The position numbers were made by a program, and so were the translations under genes. A stretch of 64,000 nt of DNA from Rubrivivax sp. (lineage in GTDB: Bacteria > Pseudomonadota > Gammaproteobacteria > Burkholderiales > Burkholderiaceae_C), in the NCBI GenBank assembly GCA_016707445.1, contig JADJHR010000001.1, positions 434,001 to 498,000 on the forward strand. The letters run 5' to 3'. Positions 8,155-17,605 of this stretch are shown piece after piece. The notes beneath the pieces are model-generated. The model searched no databases and was not told where the DNA came from. It saw only the letters and a list, made by a program, of their open reading frames with translations. Each line of letters opens with the position of its first letter. Position 1 is the first letter of the stretch.

Positions 8155-9501
8155 ATGCCCGCCAACATCCTGCAATCCCTGCCCGTCGGTCAACGCGTCG
8201 GCATCGCCTTCAGCGGCGGCCTGGACACCAGTGCCGCCGTGCACTGGATGCGCGCCAAGGGCGCCATCCCCTGTGCCTACACCGCCAACCTCGGACAGCC
8301 CGACGAGACCGACTACGACGAGATTCCGCGCAAGGCGCTGGCCTATGGCGCCGACCTGGCGCGACTGGTCGACTGCCGTGCGCAGCTGGTGGCCGAAGGC
8401 ATCGCTGCGATCCAGAGCGCGGCCTTCCACATCAGCAGTGCCGGCGCCACCTACTTCAACACCACGCCGCTGGGCCGCGCCGTCACCGGCACCTCGCTGG
8501 TGGTGGCGATGCGCGAGGACGGCGTCAACATCTGGGGCGACGGCAGCACCTACAAGGGCAACGACATCGAGCGCTTCTACCGCTACGGGCTGCTGGCCAA
8601 CCCGTCGCTGAAGATCTACAAGCCCTGGCTTGACCAGACCTTCATCGATGAGCTGGGCGGACGCAAGGAGATGAGTGAATACCTCATCGCCGCCGGCTTC
8701 GACTACAAGATGAGCGTCGAGAAGGCCTACAGCACCGACTCCAACATGCTGGGCGCCACGCACGAGGCCAAGGACCTGGAGTTCCTGGACAAGGGCATCC
8801 GCATCGTCAACCCGATCATGGGCGTGGCCTTCTGGCGCGACGACGTGGCCGTGAAGGCCGAAGAGGTGAGCGTGCGCTTCGAGCAAGGCCAGCCGGTGGC
8901 GCTGAACGGCCAGACCTTCGCCAGCGCGGTGGCCCTGTTCGAGGAGGCCAACCGCATCGGCGGCCGCCATGGCCTGGGCATGTGCGACCAGATCGAGAAC
9001 CGCATCATCGAGGCCAAGAGCCGCGGCATCTACGAAGCGCCCGGCATGGCGCTGCTGCACATCGCCTACGAGCGGCTGGTCACCGGCATCCACAACGAGG
9101 ACACCATCGAGCAGTACCGCAGCAACGGCCGCCGCCTGGGCCGCCTGCTCTACCAGGGCCGCTGGTTCGACCCGCAGGCGCTGATGCTGCGCGAGACCGC
9201 CCAGCGCTGGGTGGCCAGCGCCGTGACCGGCGAGGTGGTGCTCGAACTGCGCCGCGGCAACGACTATTCGCTGCTCGACACCAGCAGCCCCAACCTGACC
9301 TACAAGCCCGAACGCCTGAGCATGGAAAAGGTCGAGGGCGCCTTCACGCCCGCGGATCGCATCGGCCAGCTGACGATGCGCGACCTGGACATCGCCGACA
9401 CGCGCGCCAAGCTGGGAATCTACAGCAGTGCCGGCCTGCTGGCCGGCGCCGAGGGCAGCATTCCGCTGCTGGGCGGCGCGGTGTCGGCGCCCGACGCCTG
9501 A
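8155..9501 (+). CDS. argG: Argininosuccinate synthase
   Basis: The product has 448 residues, the length of the long Escherichia coli-type enzyme. It joins citrulline and aspartate using ATP in arginine synthesis, in the cytoplasm. The PP-loop nucleotide-binding motif AFSGGLDTSAA is near residue 18. The family blocks GDGSTYKGNDIERFYRYG, STDSNMLGATHEAKDLE and GIYEAPGMALLHIAYERL follow. No clear Shine-Dalgarno sequence precedes the ATG. It stands alone, about 220 bases downstream of the IS1380-like element, so its promoter must lie in that gap. Confidence 0.97.
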   Translation: MPANILQSLPVGQRVGIAFSGGLDTSAAVHWMRAKGAIPCAYTANLGQPDETDYDEIPRKALAYGADLARLVDCRAQLVAEGIAAIQSAAFHISSAGATYFNTTPLGRAVTGTSLVVAMREDGVNIWGDGSTYKGNDIERFYRYGLLANPSLKIYKPWLDQTFIDELGGRKEMSEYLIAAGFDYKMSVEKAYSTDSNMLGATHEAKDLEFLDKGIRIVNPIMGVAFWRDDVAVKAEEVSVRFEQGQPVALNGQTFASAVALFEEANRIGGRHGLGMCDQIENRIIEAKSRGIYEAPGMALLHIAYERLVTGIHNEDTIEQYRSNGRRLGRLLYQGRWFDPQALMLRETAQRWVASAVTGEVVLELRRGNDYSLLDTSSPNLTYKPERLSMEKVEGAFTPADRIGQLTMRDLDIADTRAKLGIYSSAGLLAGAEGSIPLLGGAVSAPDA

Positions 9502-9683
9502 GCCCCAGGCCTGCGGGCAATCCCGCGCTGGCTGCCCGCGCCACGGCCGGCACAATGGGGCGGTCATCATGCCTTCGAGCCTTTCAGGCGATGCACCGCC
9601 ACATCACTTCTTCATGCCTGCCCATGCAGGGCGCGTTGCTCAGCACGGTCGACCGGTGTTGCCGGCACTGGGCTGATGCGCGA

Positions 9684-9703
9684 CCGACCCGCGGCAGGGT
9701 CGG
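9684..9703 (+). promoter_or_regulatory. Hairpin just upstream of the hybrid kinase start
   Basis: CCGACCC and GGGTCGG form a perfect 7-bp stem with a 6-base loop, ending four bases before the ATG at 9708. In the RNA it would cover the place where a ribosome binding site should be. No SD-like sequence is seen there, so either translation is weak or the real start is further in. Confidence 0.3.
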
Positions 9704-9707
9704 CTGA

Positions 9708-12700
9708 ATGGTGTCTGCGCCGGGCCGTGCGCTCGAGGCCTCGAAGGGCGCCGCGCGCACGCAGGCCTTGCTGGCGACGGTGCTGGTGCTGCTGATGTTG
9801 GTGGCCGGGCTGATCTGGCGCCATGAGCAACACCTGCAATCGGCTCGACACGAGGTGCAGCTTCAGTCCGCGCTGCTGGCGCGTGATGTGCAGGCCTGGC
9901 GTGCGCAGCGCCTGATCGAAGCGCGCTTCATCGGCACCAGCGCGCACCTGCTCGACCTGCACCGCCAGTACCTGGCGGGCGACCCCGCTGCCGGCGCGCG
10001 GCTGCTGGAACGCCTGCACGAACTGGGGGCGCAGAGTGCCGCTGACCGCGAGGCCGTGCTCGACGCACAGGGCCGCGTCGCGCTCGGCAGCGGCGGCGTG
10101 TCGGTCACGCCGGCCGTGCGCAGCACGCTGCAGGGCGCCCTGGCCAGCGGTCAGCCGCAATTCGTCGATGTCGATGCCGACGCGCCGGGCCTGCTGCAAC
10201 TGCTGGTGCCGCTGCAGCACAGCGGCACGCCGCCGCGGGTGGCGGTGCTGCTGGTGATAGATGCTCGCCACCTGCAACGCAGCTGGCAGGCCCGCATCGA
10301 CGCACTGACCGGCGGGCTGCAGGCCCATTTGTGGCTGGCCGATGCCCAGTCGCTGCGCGAGATCATGCTGCAGCCGCCGGGCCCGGTGCCACCGCGCCGC
10401 TGGACGCTGACTGGCGCCGCACTGGGCGCCGCGCTGGATGCCGCCCGCGGCCCGGCCACCGAAGCACAGAACCTGGTCGATGAACACGGGCAGCCGGTGA
10501 TCGTGTCCCTGGTGCGGGTGGCCGGTACGCCCTGGCTGGTCAGCGTTGGCGTCGCAGCGCAGCAGGTGTGGGCCGCCACGCTGCGCGACGCCGCCTGGGC
10601 CGTGCCGGCGGCCTTGCTGCTGCTGCTCGCGCTGATGCTGTGGCTGCGTCTGCGCCAGCAGGCCCTGGTGTTGTCGCAGAGCGGCCTGTACGCGGCCATC
10701 GCCGAAGGCAGCCAGGATCAGATCTTCGCCAAGGACATCCACGGCGTCTATCTGCTGTTCAACGACCGCGCCTGCGAGGCCTTCGGTGTCACGCGCGAGC
10801 AAGTGATCGGCCACACGGGTGCTGCCTTCCAGGCGCCCGAGCGTGTCGACGAGATCCGAGCGCAGGACGCGCGCGTGCTGGCCGAGGGCTGCACGCTGCA
10901 GTTCGATGACCGCTGGCAGGGCCCGGACGGTGAGCGCGAGTACCTCGTCACCAAGGGGCCGCTGCGTGACGCTGCCGGTCGCATCGTGGGCATGTTCGGC
11001 ATCGGGCGCGAAGTCACCGACAGCCGTCGCCTGCGGCGCGACCTGCAGGACAGCCTGCAACTGCGGTCCAGCCTGCTCGAGCATTCGCGTGACGGTGTCG
11101 TCCTGCTTGACGAGGCCGGCGCCGTGGTCGAGTGCAACCAGGCCTTTGCACGACTGCTGGGCTGCAGTGTCGAGCAGGCCGGCCAACTGCACGTGTGGGA
11201 CTGGGACACGCGCTACGACGGCAACCGCGAGCGCCTGTCGCTGTTGCGCGGGCCGGTCGACCTGCCGCCCACGCCGACGCGCTTTCGGCGCCTCGACGGC
11301 AGCCTGGTGGACGTGGAGGTGCAGGCCTGCTCGATCGCGGCGGCCGGCCGCCGGCTGTCGATGGACACCTGCCGCGACATCACGAACCGCCTGCAGGTGA
11401 TGGGCGAGCTCGAGCAGCACCGGGATCACCTGGAAGAGCTGGTGCAGGCGCGTTCCGACGAACTGCGTGCCGCACTGCAGGAGCAGGAGCGCGGCCGCCG
11501 TTTCACGCAGTCGGTGGCCGATGCGATCCCGGGCCTGGTGGCCTATTGGGACAGTGACTATCGCTGCCGTTTTGCCAACCGCTCGTACATCGACTGGTAT
11601 GGACGATCGCCCGAGCAGATGATCGGCATGTACCTGCCCGACGTGGTGGGCATGGAGGCCTTCGAGCGCAACCTGCCCTACCTCGAGGCCATGCTGCGCG
11701 GCGAGCCGCGGCACTACGAGCGCGAGCTGGTCAAGGCCAACGGTGAGAAGGTCCATGTCCTGACCAGTGGCATCCCCGACATGCACACCGACGGCACGGT
11801 ACGCGGCTTCATCGTCGTGGTGACCGACATCACCGCCGTCAAGCAGGCCGAGCTGGGCCTGCAGCGACTGAACCAGCAGTTGCTGGCGGCGCGTGACCGC
11901 GCCGATGCGGCGAACCAGGCCAAGAGCGCCTTTCTGGCCAACATGAGCCACGAAATCCGCACACCGATGAACGCCATCGTCGGCCTGACCCACCTGCTGC
12001 GCCGCGAGATCGGTGACCGCGATGTGGCGGCGCGCCTGGTGCGCATCGACGAGGCCGCCCAACACCTGCTGGCCATCATCAACGACATCCTCGATCTGTC
12101 GAAGATCGAGGCCGGCAAGCTCGAACTCGAGGCGGTCGACTTCTCGCTGGACACCGTGGTCTCGCGCGTGATCGCACTCATGGCCGACCGCGTGCGTGCC
12201 AAGGGTGTCGAATTGGTGGTCGACACCGACCACCTGCCCGAGTGGCTGAATGGCGACCCCACGCGCTTGTCGCAGGCCTTGCTGAACCTGCTGAACAACG
12301 CTGCCAAGTTCACCGCCAGCGGCAGCATCGTGCTGCGCTGCCAGCGGGTGCAGGACGACGCGCAGGGCCTGCTGGCGCGCTTCGAGGTGCAGGACACCGG
12401 CATCGGCGTCGACGCGGCGCAGGCTGAGCGCCTGTTCCAGGCCTTCGAGCAGGCCGATGGCTCGACCACGCGCCGTTTCGGCGGCAGCGGGCTGGGCCTG
12501 GCGATCACGCGTCGGCTGGCCGAAATGATGGGCGGCAACATCGGGGTCAGCAGTGAACCCGGGGGCGGCAGCACTTTCTGGTTCACGGCCCGGCTGCAAG
12601 CGGCCCGGGTGCCGCGCCAGACCGGCAAGCTGGTGCAGTTCCAGGGGCGGCGTGCGCTGCTCGCCGACGACCTGCCGATGGCGCGCAAGGCGCTGGTCGG

Positions 12701-13835
12701 CATGCTGGGCCGCCTGGGCTTGCAAGTGGACGCTGTCGCCGACGGCGCCGCCGCTTTGGCGCAGTGGACCGCCGCCGACGGGCCCGTGGTGCCGTACGAC
12801 CTGCTGTTGCTGGACGACGGACTGCCCGACGGCGACGGGGTGCAGTTGCTGCAGCGGCTGCGCGAGCGCGCGCGCCATCTGCTGCCGCCGGCCCTGCTGC
12901 TGACGGCCGCCGACGTCGGGCGGGCCACTGAGCGCGCGCGCGCCGCCGGCTTTGATCTCATGCTGGTCAAGCCAGTGACGCCGTCGGCGCTGCTGGACGC
13001 GCTGGCTCGGCTGTGGTCCGACGGCGCCGCGCCGGCCGCCGGGCCACCCGCGTTGCTGGCACCGGCCATCGGCTTGGTGGCATCCCTGACGGCATCACCC
13101 GACCGTGCCGAGGTCGAGCGTCGGTTGCGCGGCGAGCACCAGGGTGCACGCGTGCTGCTGGCCGAAGACAACGTCGTCAATCAGGAGGTGGCGCTGGCGC
13201 TGCTGCAGGCCGTGGGCCTGCAGGTCGATGTCGTCGACGACGGCGCGCAGGCGGTGGCCAGGGCGCGTGCGCAGCGCTTTGACCTCATCCTGATGGACGT
13301 GCAGATGCCGGTGATGGACGGCCTGCAGGCCACGCGGCAGATCCGCGCGCTGCCCGGCGGGGCCGACCTGCCGATCCTGGCCATGACCGCCAACGCCTAT
13401 GCCGAAGACCGCGCCGACTGCCTGACCGCCGGCATGAACGATCACATCAGCAAGCCGGTCGATCCGAAGGGCCTGTTCGAGACCTTGCTGCGCTGGCTGC
13501 CCGTGCGCCGCCAGGCGATGGCGTTCGACGCGGCGATCGAAGCCGCCTTGCCGGGCCAGCATGCCAGGGCCTATGAACGCGCGCAGGCCGAATTCGTGCG
13601 CCTGTATGGCGCCGACGGCGGTGGCCTGGCGGCTTTGCAGGCCAGCGACCCGGCCGCTCAGGCCGCGGCCCTGCATTCATTGCGTGGCGCTGCCGCGACC
13701 CTGGGTGCGCTGCACCTGCAGGCACTGGCGCTGGAATGCGAAGCGGCGATTCAGCAAGGCCAGGCGCCGCCGCAAGCCGCGCTGCTGAGCGAGCTGGCGC
13801 GCGTGACGCGCGCCATGGGTGAGCCGCCTGCCTGA
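9708..13835 (+). CDS. Membrane-bound hybrid sensor histidine kinase (three PAS, HisKA, HATPase, two receivers, Hpt)
   Basis: The product has 1375 residues. Membrane helices at about 21-37 and 298-316 flank a periplasmic sensor region of the Cache type. PAS domains follow at about 325-440, 450-560 and 600-715. Next come a HisKA dimerisation domain with the phosphorylated His in MSHEIRTPMN (about 748) and an ATPase domain (N box LLNNAAKF, G boxes DTGIG and GSGLGLAI). Two receiver domains have acceptor Asp near 1036 (LLLLDDGLPDGDG) and 1197 (LILMDVQMP), and an Hpt domain has His near 1323 (HSLRGAAATLG). This is a complete phosphorelay in one chain, but no partner response regulator is adjacent. 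The signal and output are unknown. Confidence 0.9.
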   Translation: MVSAPGRALEASKGAARTQALLATVLVLLMLVAGLIWRHEQHLQSARHEVQLQSALLARDVQAWRAQRLIEARFIGTSAHLLDLHRQYLAGDPAAGARLLERLHELGAQSAADREAVLDAQGRVALGSGGVSVTPAVRSTLQGALASGQPQFVDVDADAPGLLQLLVPLQHSGTPPRVAVLLVIDARHLQRSWQARIDALTGGLQAHLWLADAQSLREIMLQPPGPVPPRRWTLTGAALGAALDAARGPATEAQNLVDEHGQPVIVSLVRVAGTPWLVSVGVAAQQVWAATLRDAAWAVPAALLLLLALMLWLRLRQQALVLSQSGLYAAIAEGSQDQIFAKDIHGVYLLFNDRACEAFGVTREQVIGHTGAAFQAPERVDEIRAQDARVLAEGCTLQFDDRWQGPDGEREYLVTKGPLRDAAGRIVGMFGIGREVTDSRRLRRDLQDSLQLRSSLLEHSRDGVVLLDEAGAVVECNQAFARLLGCSVEQAGQLHVWDWDTRYDGNRERLSLLRGPVDLPPTPTRFRRLDGSLVDVEVQACSIAAAGRRLSMDTCRDITNRLQVMGELEQHRDHLEELVQARSDELRAALQEQERGRRFTQSVADAIPGLVAYWDSDYRCRFANRSYIDWYGRSPEQMIGMYLPDVVGMEAFERNLPYLEAMLRGEPRHYERELVKANGEKVHVLTSGIPDMHTDGTVRGFIVVVTDITAVKQAELGLQRLNQQLLAARDRADAANQAKSAFLANMSHEIRTPMNAIVGLTHLLRREIGDRDVAARLVRIDEAAQHLLAIINDILDLSKIEAGKLELEAVDFSLDTVVSRVIALMADRVRAKGVELVVDTDHLPEWLNGDPTRLSQALLNLLNNAAKFTASGSIVLRCQRVQDDAQGLLARFEVQDTGIGVDAAQAERLFQAFEQADGSTTRRFGGSGLGLAITRRLAEMMGGNIGVSSEPGGGSTFWFTARLQAARVPRQTGKLVQFQGRRALLADDLPMARKALVGMLGRLGLQVDAVADGAAALAQWTAADGPVVPYDLLLLDDGLPDGDGVQLLQRLRERARHLLPPALLLTAADVGRATERARAAGFDLMLVKPVTPSALLDALARLWSDGAAPAAGPPALLAPAIGLVASLTASPDRAEVERRLRGEHQGARVLLAEDNVVNQEVALALLQAVGLQVDVVDDGAQAVARARAQRFDLILMDVQMPVMDGLQATRQIRALPGGADLPILAMTANAYAEDRADCLTAGMNDHISKPVDPKGLFETLLRWLPVRRQAMAFDAAIEAALPGQHARAYERAQAEFVRLYGADGGGLAALQASDPAAQAAALHSLRGAAATLGALHLQALALECEAAIQQGQAPPQAALLSELARVTRAMGEPPA

Positions 13836-13849
13836 AGCCGGGCCGGTCA

Positions 13850-14896
13850 TCAGCCGCGATCGACTTCGATGGCGGCCAGCCGCCCGACCTCGATGCCGTT
13901 CCAGTTGCGCAGCGTCTGGTCGGCCAGCCCGCGCAGGAACACATCGTCGGTATCGGCCAGGGGCAGCAGCCGCTGCAGCAGTGCCGCCAGCACCACCTCG
14001 CAGGCGCGCGAGTTGTTGCCGTCGTCCATCTTGATGGCAATGCCCAAACCCAGCTCTGGCAGCGCCGCGCAGTGCACGCCTTCGGCGCCGACCTTGCAGA
14101 ACACACGTTCACCGAAGCGTTCCATCACCCGCGTGTCGAAGCGGCCCGTGCCGCCGACCATGAAGGGTTGTCGCGCGACGGCCTGGCGCAGCCGCTGTGC
14201 GGCGCGCGCGTGGTCGGGGCTGAGCCCCTGGCCGCTGCCCACGCGTGCGAAGGCCAGCGCCAGGTGACGCAGCGGCACCGCGTGGGTGGGGATCGAACAG
14301 CCGTCGGTGCCTCGCGCGCTGCGCGACAGGTCGAAGCCGGTGGCTGCCTGCAAGGCCGCGCTGACCTCGCGCATCACCGCATGGTCGGGCTTCACGTAGC
14401 CGGTGAGAAAGCCGCGCAGGTTCTGGCGGCCGCCGTTGAGCTGGCAGCCCAGGCAGACGAAGCCGGCATGTTTGCCCGAGCAGTTGTTGTTCAATGCGCT
14501 GGGGCTTTCGCCGCGCCGCGCCAGTTCGCGTGCGGCCGTTTCGTTGTAGGGCCAGTGTGTGCCGCATTCGAGCGCGTCGACGTCGACACCGGCCTTGGCC
14601 AGCATGGCCGCCGCGGTGCGTGCATGGCGCTCCTCGCCGGCGTGCGACGCGCAGGCCAGCGCCAGTTCCTCGTCGGTCAGCTGCAGCAGGTCGGCCGCGC
14701 CGCTGGCCACCAGGGGCAGCGCCTGCAGCACCTTGATCGCCGAGCGCGGGAAGATCGGGCGGTCGATGTCGCCCAGTGCCGTGTGCAGGCTGCCCTGCAC
14801 ATCGACGATGGCCAGCGCGCCGCGGTGCGCCGACTCGACGATGCCACCGCGCCAGGCCTGCACCAGCACGGGATTGTTGGAATTGGGGGTGTTCAT
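13850..14896 (-). CDS. Asparaginase (AnsA/L-asparaginase II family)
   Basis: The product has 348 residues. This family (Rhizobium etli-type, unrelated in fold to E. coli AnsA and AnsB) hydrolyses asparagine to aspartate and ammonia. Diagnostic blocks are RGGIVESAHRGALAIVD, FPRSAIKVLQALP, CASHAGEERH, NNCSGKHAGFVCLG and GTDGCSIPTHAVPL. The ATG at 14896 is preceded by TACAGT seven bases away, so the transcript may be leaderless. It is divergent from the DUF429 gene with only 63 bases between the starts. Confidence 0.88.
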   Translation of the reverse strand: MNTPNSNNPVLVQAWRGGIVESAHRGALAIVDVQGSLHTALGDIDRPIFPRSAIKVLQALPLVASGAADLLQLTDEELALACASHAGEERHARTAAAMLAKAGVDVDALECGTHWPYNETAARELARRGESPSALNNNCSGKHAGFVCLGCQLNGGRQNLRGFLTGYVKPDHAVMREVSAALQAATGFDLSRSARGTDGCSIPTHAVPLRHLALAFARVGSGQGLSPDHARAAQRLRQAVARQPFMVGGTGRFDTRVMERFGERVFCKVGAEGVHCAALPELGLGIAIKMDDGNNSRACEVVLAALLQRLLPLADTDDVFLRGLADQTLRNWNGIEVGRLAAIEVDRG

Positions 14897-14909
14897 CGCG
14901 CGCACTGTA
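14894..14909 (-). promoter_or_regulatory. Possible -10 element placing the asparaginase mRNA start at its ATG
   Basis: TACAGT (14909-14904) is followed by seven bases and the ATG. The same arrangement is found before the GST-like gene at 57430. No good -35 box is visible. Confidence 0.3.
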
Positions 14910-14947
14910 GCGCGCCGCAGCCAGACCCAGTCGATGCCGCCCGACGC

Positions 14948-14962
14948 CACAATGGATCGATG
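14948..14962 (+). promoter_or_regulatory. Possible -10 element for the DUF429 gene
   Basis: CACAAT (14948-14953) lies six bases before the ATG at 14960, again predicting an mRNA start at or near the start codon. Confidence 0.25.
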
Positions 14963-15823
14963 CACACCGTCTCTGCAGCCACGCCTGAACCAGGCGTTGC
15001 GCCCACCCTGCAGCTGCTCGGTGTCGACTTCAGCTGCGCACCCAGCCGGCGCAAGCCGATCACCGTGGCGCGCGGCCACATCGACCGCGGGCTGCTGCGG
15101 CTGCTGGACGTCGAGAGCCTGCCGACCCTGCAGGCGTTCGAGCAGCTGTTGCAGCGCCCCGGCCCCTGGCTGGGTGCATTCGACTTTCCCTTCGGGTTGC
15201 CACGTGCGTTTGTCGACGCGCAGCAGCTGGGCAACCACAGTGCCACCGTGATCGCCGAGCTGCAACGGCGCTGCCCCACGCGCATGGACTGGCGCCGCCT
15301 GGTCGATGCCTGGGGCAATGCGCGGCCAGCCGGTCAGCGCCTGCTGCACCGGCGCTGCGACACGGCCATGCCGGGTGTGCGTTCGACCAGCCCGCTGCAG
15401 ACCCGCTACGTGCCCGTGGGTTTCATGTACTACGAGGGCCTGTCGCGCTTGCTGGCAGCAGGCCTCACGCTGCCGCGCTTGCACGCCGGCGACCCGGCGC
15501 GTCTGGCGGTCGAGGGCTACCCCGGTCTGCTGGCGTTCGAGCTGGTGGGCCGTCGTTCGTACAAGAACAGCCCGCTGCCCGACCGTCTGATCACACGCAA
15601 GGACATGGTCGAACGGCTGGAACAGGGCCGGACCCGGCTGGGGCTGCGCCTGAAGCTCGGCCATGCGCTGCGCGAAAGCCTGGTCGATGACGCCTCGGGC
15701 GACCGGCTGGACGCCGTGCTGTGCCTGCTGCAGGCCGCCTGGTGCGCGTTGCAGCCTGCGCAGGGCCTGCCGGCCGAGGTGGACACGGTCGAAGGCTGGA
15801 TCGCCACCATGCCTGCGCTGTAG
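14960..15823 (+). CDS. DUF429 domain protein (RNase H-like fold predicted)
   Basis: The product has 287 residues. LLGVDFSCAPSRRKPI near the start, WLGAFDFPFGLPRA, VEGYPGLLAFELVGRRSYKNS and SGDRLDAVLCLLQAAW are typical of the DUF429 family. These proteins are predicted to have an RNase H-like fold with conserved Asp residues, and their function is not established. There is no signal peptide. The gene shares a short intergenic region with the asparaginase gene and is followed after 66 bases by the transglutaminase-like gene on the same strand. Confidence 0.75.
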   Translation: MHTVSAATPEPGVAPTLQLLGVDFSCAPSRRKPITVARGHIDRGLLRLLDVESLPTLQAFEQLLQRPGPWLGAFDFPFGLPRAFVDAQQLGNHSATVIAELQRRCPTRMDWRRLVDAWGNARPAGQRLLHRRCDTAMPGVRSTSPLQTRYVPVGFMYYEGLSRLLAAGLTLPRLHAGDPARLAVEGYPGLLAFELVGRRSYKNSPLPDRLITRKDMVERLEQGRTRLGLRLKLGHALRESLVDDASGDRLDAVLCLLQAAWCALQPAQGLPAEVDTVEGWIATMPAL

Positions 15824-15889
15824 CGCAGCGGACAGCAGGGGCGGCACGAGCAAGGCACACTGCAGGGTCCGACGCTTTCGCTGCTTGCC

Positions 15890-16559
15890 GTGAACCCGAA
15901 CCCCCCGACCCCCGCCTGCCTGGCGCCTACGGCGCTGATCGACAGCGACCACCCGGCCGTGCAGGCCTTCGCGCACCAGCATGATCGCGGCGACGATGTG
16001 CGCCAGCGTGCCGTTGCGCTGACGCTGGCCGTGCGTGACGGCTTTCGCTACGACCCCTACCGCATCGACCTGTCGACGCAAGGCATGCGCGCCAGCACGG
16101 TGATCGAACAGGGCTTCGGCTGGTGCGTGCCCAAGGCCGCCTTGCTGGCCGCGGTGTGCCGGGCGGCAGGCATCCCGGCGCGCGTGGGCTATGCCGACGT
16201 GCGCAACCACCTCAGCACCGAACGCATGCGTCAATCGATGCAGACCGACCTCTACATCTGGCACGGTTATGCCGACCTGTGGATCGACGGCGCCTGGGTG
16301 AAGGCCACACCGGCCTTCAACATCGAGCTGTGCCAGCGCTTCGGCCTGCTGCCGCTGGATTTCGACGGCCGCAGCGACTCGATCTACCACCCCTTCGACA
16401 AGCGCCGGCAACCGCCACATGGAATACGTGAACCAGCACGGCGCCTTCGACGACATGCCGCTGGCACAGATCGTGGCCGACTTCGCGGCGCTGTATCCGG
16501 ACACGGCCGGCCTGTCGAAGGCCGACTTCAGCGCCGACGTGGACGATGAACTGAAATGA
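15890..16559 (+). pseudogene. Transglutaminase-like cysteine peptidase-fold protein, frameshifted near its 3' end
   Basis: From a GTG at 15890 the frame carries the transglutaminase-like triad region. Cys is in FGWCVPKAALLAAVCRAAGIPARVGY, His in IWHGYADLWIDG, and the third-residue segment is ATPAFN. After FDK (about 16402) one extra base, probably C at 16403, moves the frame. Removing it restores AGNRHMEYVNQHGAFDDMP and a stop at 16557-16559 that overlaps the next start as ATGA, exactly as expected for an operon. Without the correction the protein has an abnormal arginine-rich tail of about 40 residues. The catalytic core is intact, so it may still work, and a sequencing error is possible. 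Confidence 0.7.
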
Positions 16560-17005
16560 GCGCCACCAGCGTCGACATCCCGCCGGGGTTCATGCCGGCC
16601 GTCGTGGGGGGCGAGTTCATCGCCAACAACGGGCCGCTGTTCGAGCGCGAGCACGAGGGCCGCTTCCAGCTTGGATTTCGGGTCGAGGCGCGGCACACCA
16701 ACCCGCTGGGCAACTGCCATGGCGGCATGATGGCGAGCTTTTGCGACATGCTGCTGCCGATGGCCGCGCACCGCCACCACGACGTGGGCATGCGCTTCTT
16801 GCCCACCATCAGCCTGCAGATCGACTACCTGGCCGCGGCGGCGCTGGGCGTCTGGGTGCAGGGTGAAGCCCAGGTGTTGCGCACGACGCGGGCGCTGGTC
16901 TTCATGCAGGGCCTGGTCGAGGCCGACGGCCAGCCAGTGGCGCGCGTGAGTGGCCTCTTCAAGATCGGCCCGGCGCTTGAGCCGCGGCGCGAGATCGCCG
17001 GCTGA
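16556..17005 (+). CDS. PaaI-family hotdog-fold thioesterase
   Basis: The product has 149 residues, one hotdog domain. The motif HTNPLGNCHGGMMASFCDML matches the catalytic helix of PaaI-type acyl-CoA thioesterases (the conserved N-x-x-G-x-x-H-G-G region). The start overlaps the corrected end of the transglutaminase-like gene by three bases, so the two are probably co-translated. The substrate is unknown. A perfect palindrome spans its stop codon. Confidence 0.82.
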   Translation: MSATSVDIPPGFMPAVVGGEFIANNGPLFEREHEGRFQLGFRVEARHTNPLGNCHGGMMASFCDMLLPMAAHRHHDVGMRFLPTISLQIDYLAAAALGVWVQGEAQVLRTTRALVFMQGLVEADGQPVARVSGLFKIGPALEPRREIAG

Positions 17006-17015
17006 TCAGCCGGCG
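16996..17015. terminator. Perfect 20-base palindrome between convergent genes
   Basis: CGCCGGCTGATCAGCCGGCG reads the same on both strands and contains the thioesterase stop. It sits between the ends of the thioesterase (+) and universal stress protein (-) genes. It could form a strong hairpin in either transcript, but no T-run follows, so termination is a guess from position. Confidence 0.35.
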
Positions 17016-17046
17016 CAACCCGCCTTGCGGCGATTTGCGCGCGGGC

Positions 17047-17490
17047 TCAGTGCAAAACCAGCAGCGGCAGCCGACTGCCCGCCAACACGGCCTTGGTCTG
17101 TGAGCCGTAGAGAAATTCGCCGAACGCGCCGCGGCCGTGTGTGACCATCACGATGAGGTCGCAACCGCGTGACTCGGCGGCGTCGATGATCGCCTTGTCG
17201 ATGCGTGGCACCTGGGCATGATGGCCTTCGAAGGACACGCCGGCAGCCTGCGCCTGTAGCGCGAAGCGGTCGAGCACCTGCTGCGCGTGGGCGGCGGTCA
17301 GTGCGTCGTCGTCCTCGGCGTCACCCAGCATGCCCGAAGGGCTGCTGGGCAGGTCGGGCACCTCCGGCACCGGCTCGGCGACGAAGCCGGTGATCGCTGC
17401 CCCCAACTGCCGCGCCAGGTCGATGCTGGCGCTGATCGCACGATCGGTCAGCTCGCTGCCGTCAACGGGAACCAGGATGCGTTGGTACAT
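17047..17490 (-). CDS. Universal stress protein, UspA family
   Basis: The product has 147 residues, a single Usp domain. The N-terminus MYQRILVPVDGSELTDRAI and the C-terminal nucleotide-binding region VMVTHGRGAFGEFLYGSQTKAVLAGSRLPLLVL are typical of the ATP-binding subgroup. The ATG at 17490 follows GGAGGC. A short stem-loop (ACCCC/GGGGT, 17503-17516) lies just upstream of the start. Such proteins help survival under starvation or oxidative stress. No partner genes are adjacent. Confidence 0.9.
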   Translation of the reverse strand: MYQRILVPVDGSELTDRAISASIDLARQLGAAITGFVAEPVPEVPDLPSSPSGMLGDAEDDDALTAAHAQQVLDRFALQAQAAGVSFEGHHAQVPRIDKAIIDAAESRGCDLIVMVTHGRGAFGEFLYGSQTKAVLAGSRLPLLVLH

Positions 17491-17605
17491 GGCGTGCCTC
17501 CAACCCCTGCGGGGGTGAAGAACAATGTACGAACGGCTGCCACTGCGATCCTTGCGCCTGCGCAAGGGTGGCCGCCGGGGCCCAGGCTTCGAAGGTCGGT
17601 TTGTG

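Noticed and set aside
9569..9676. A 35-codon open frame between argG and the hybrid kinase, preceded by a CACAAT box.
   Set aside because: It has no SD, no similarity that I recognise and ordinary composition. It is too short to support as a gene.
9612..12878. A 1088-codon open frame on the minus strand across the hybrid kinase gene.
   Set aside because: It is the mirror of a long GC-rich coding region. It has His/Gln-rich low-complexity text and no domains, while the plus strand has a full set of kinase motifs.
14897..16780. A long minus-strand open frame running into the asparaginase gene.
   Set aside because: Only the part from the ATG at 14896 has family motifs. The rest is antisense to the DUF429, transglutaminase-like and thioesterase genes.
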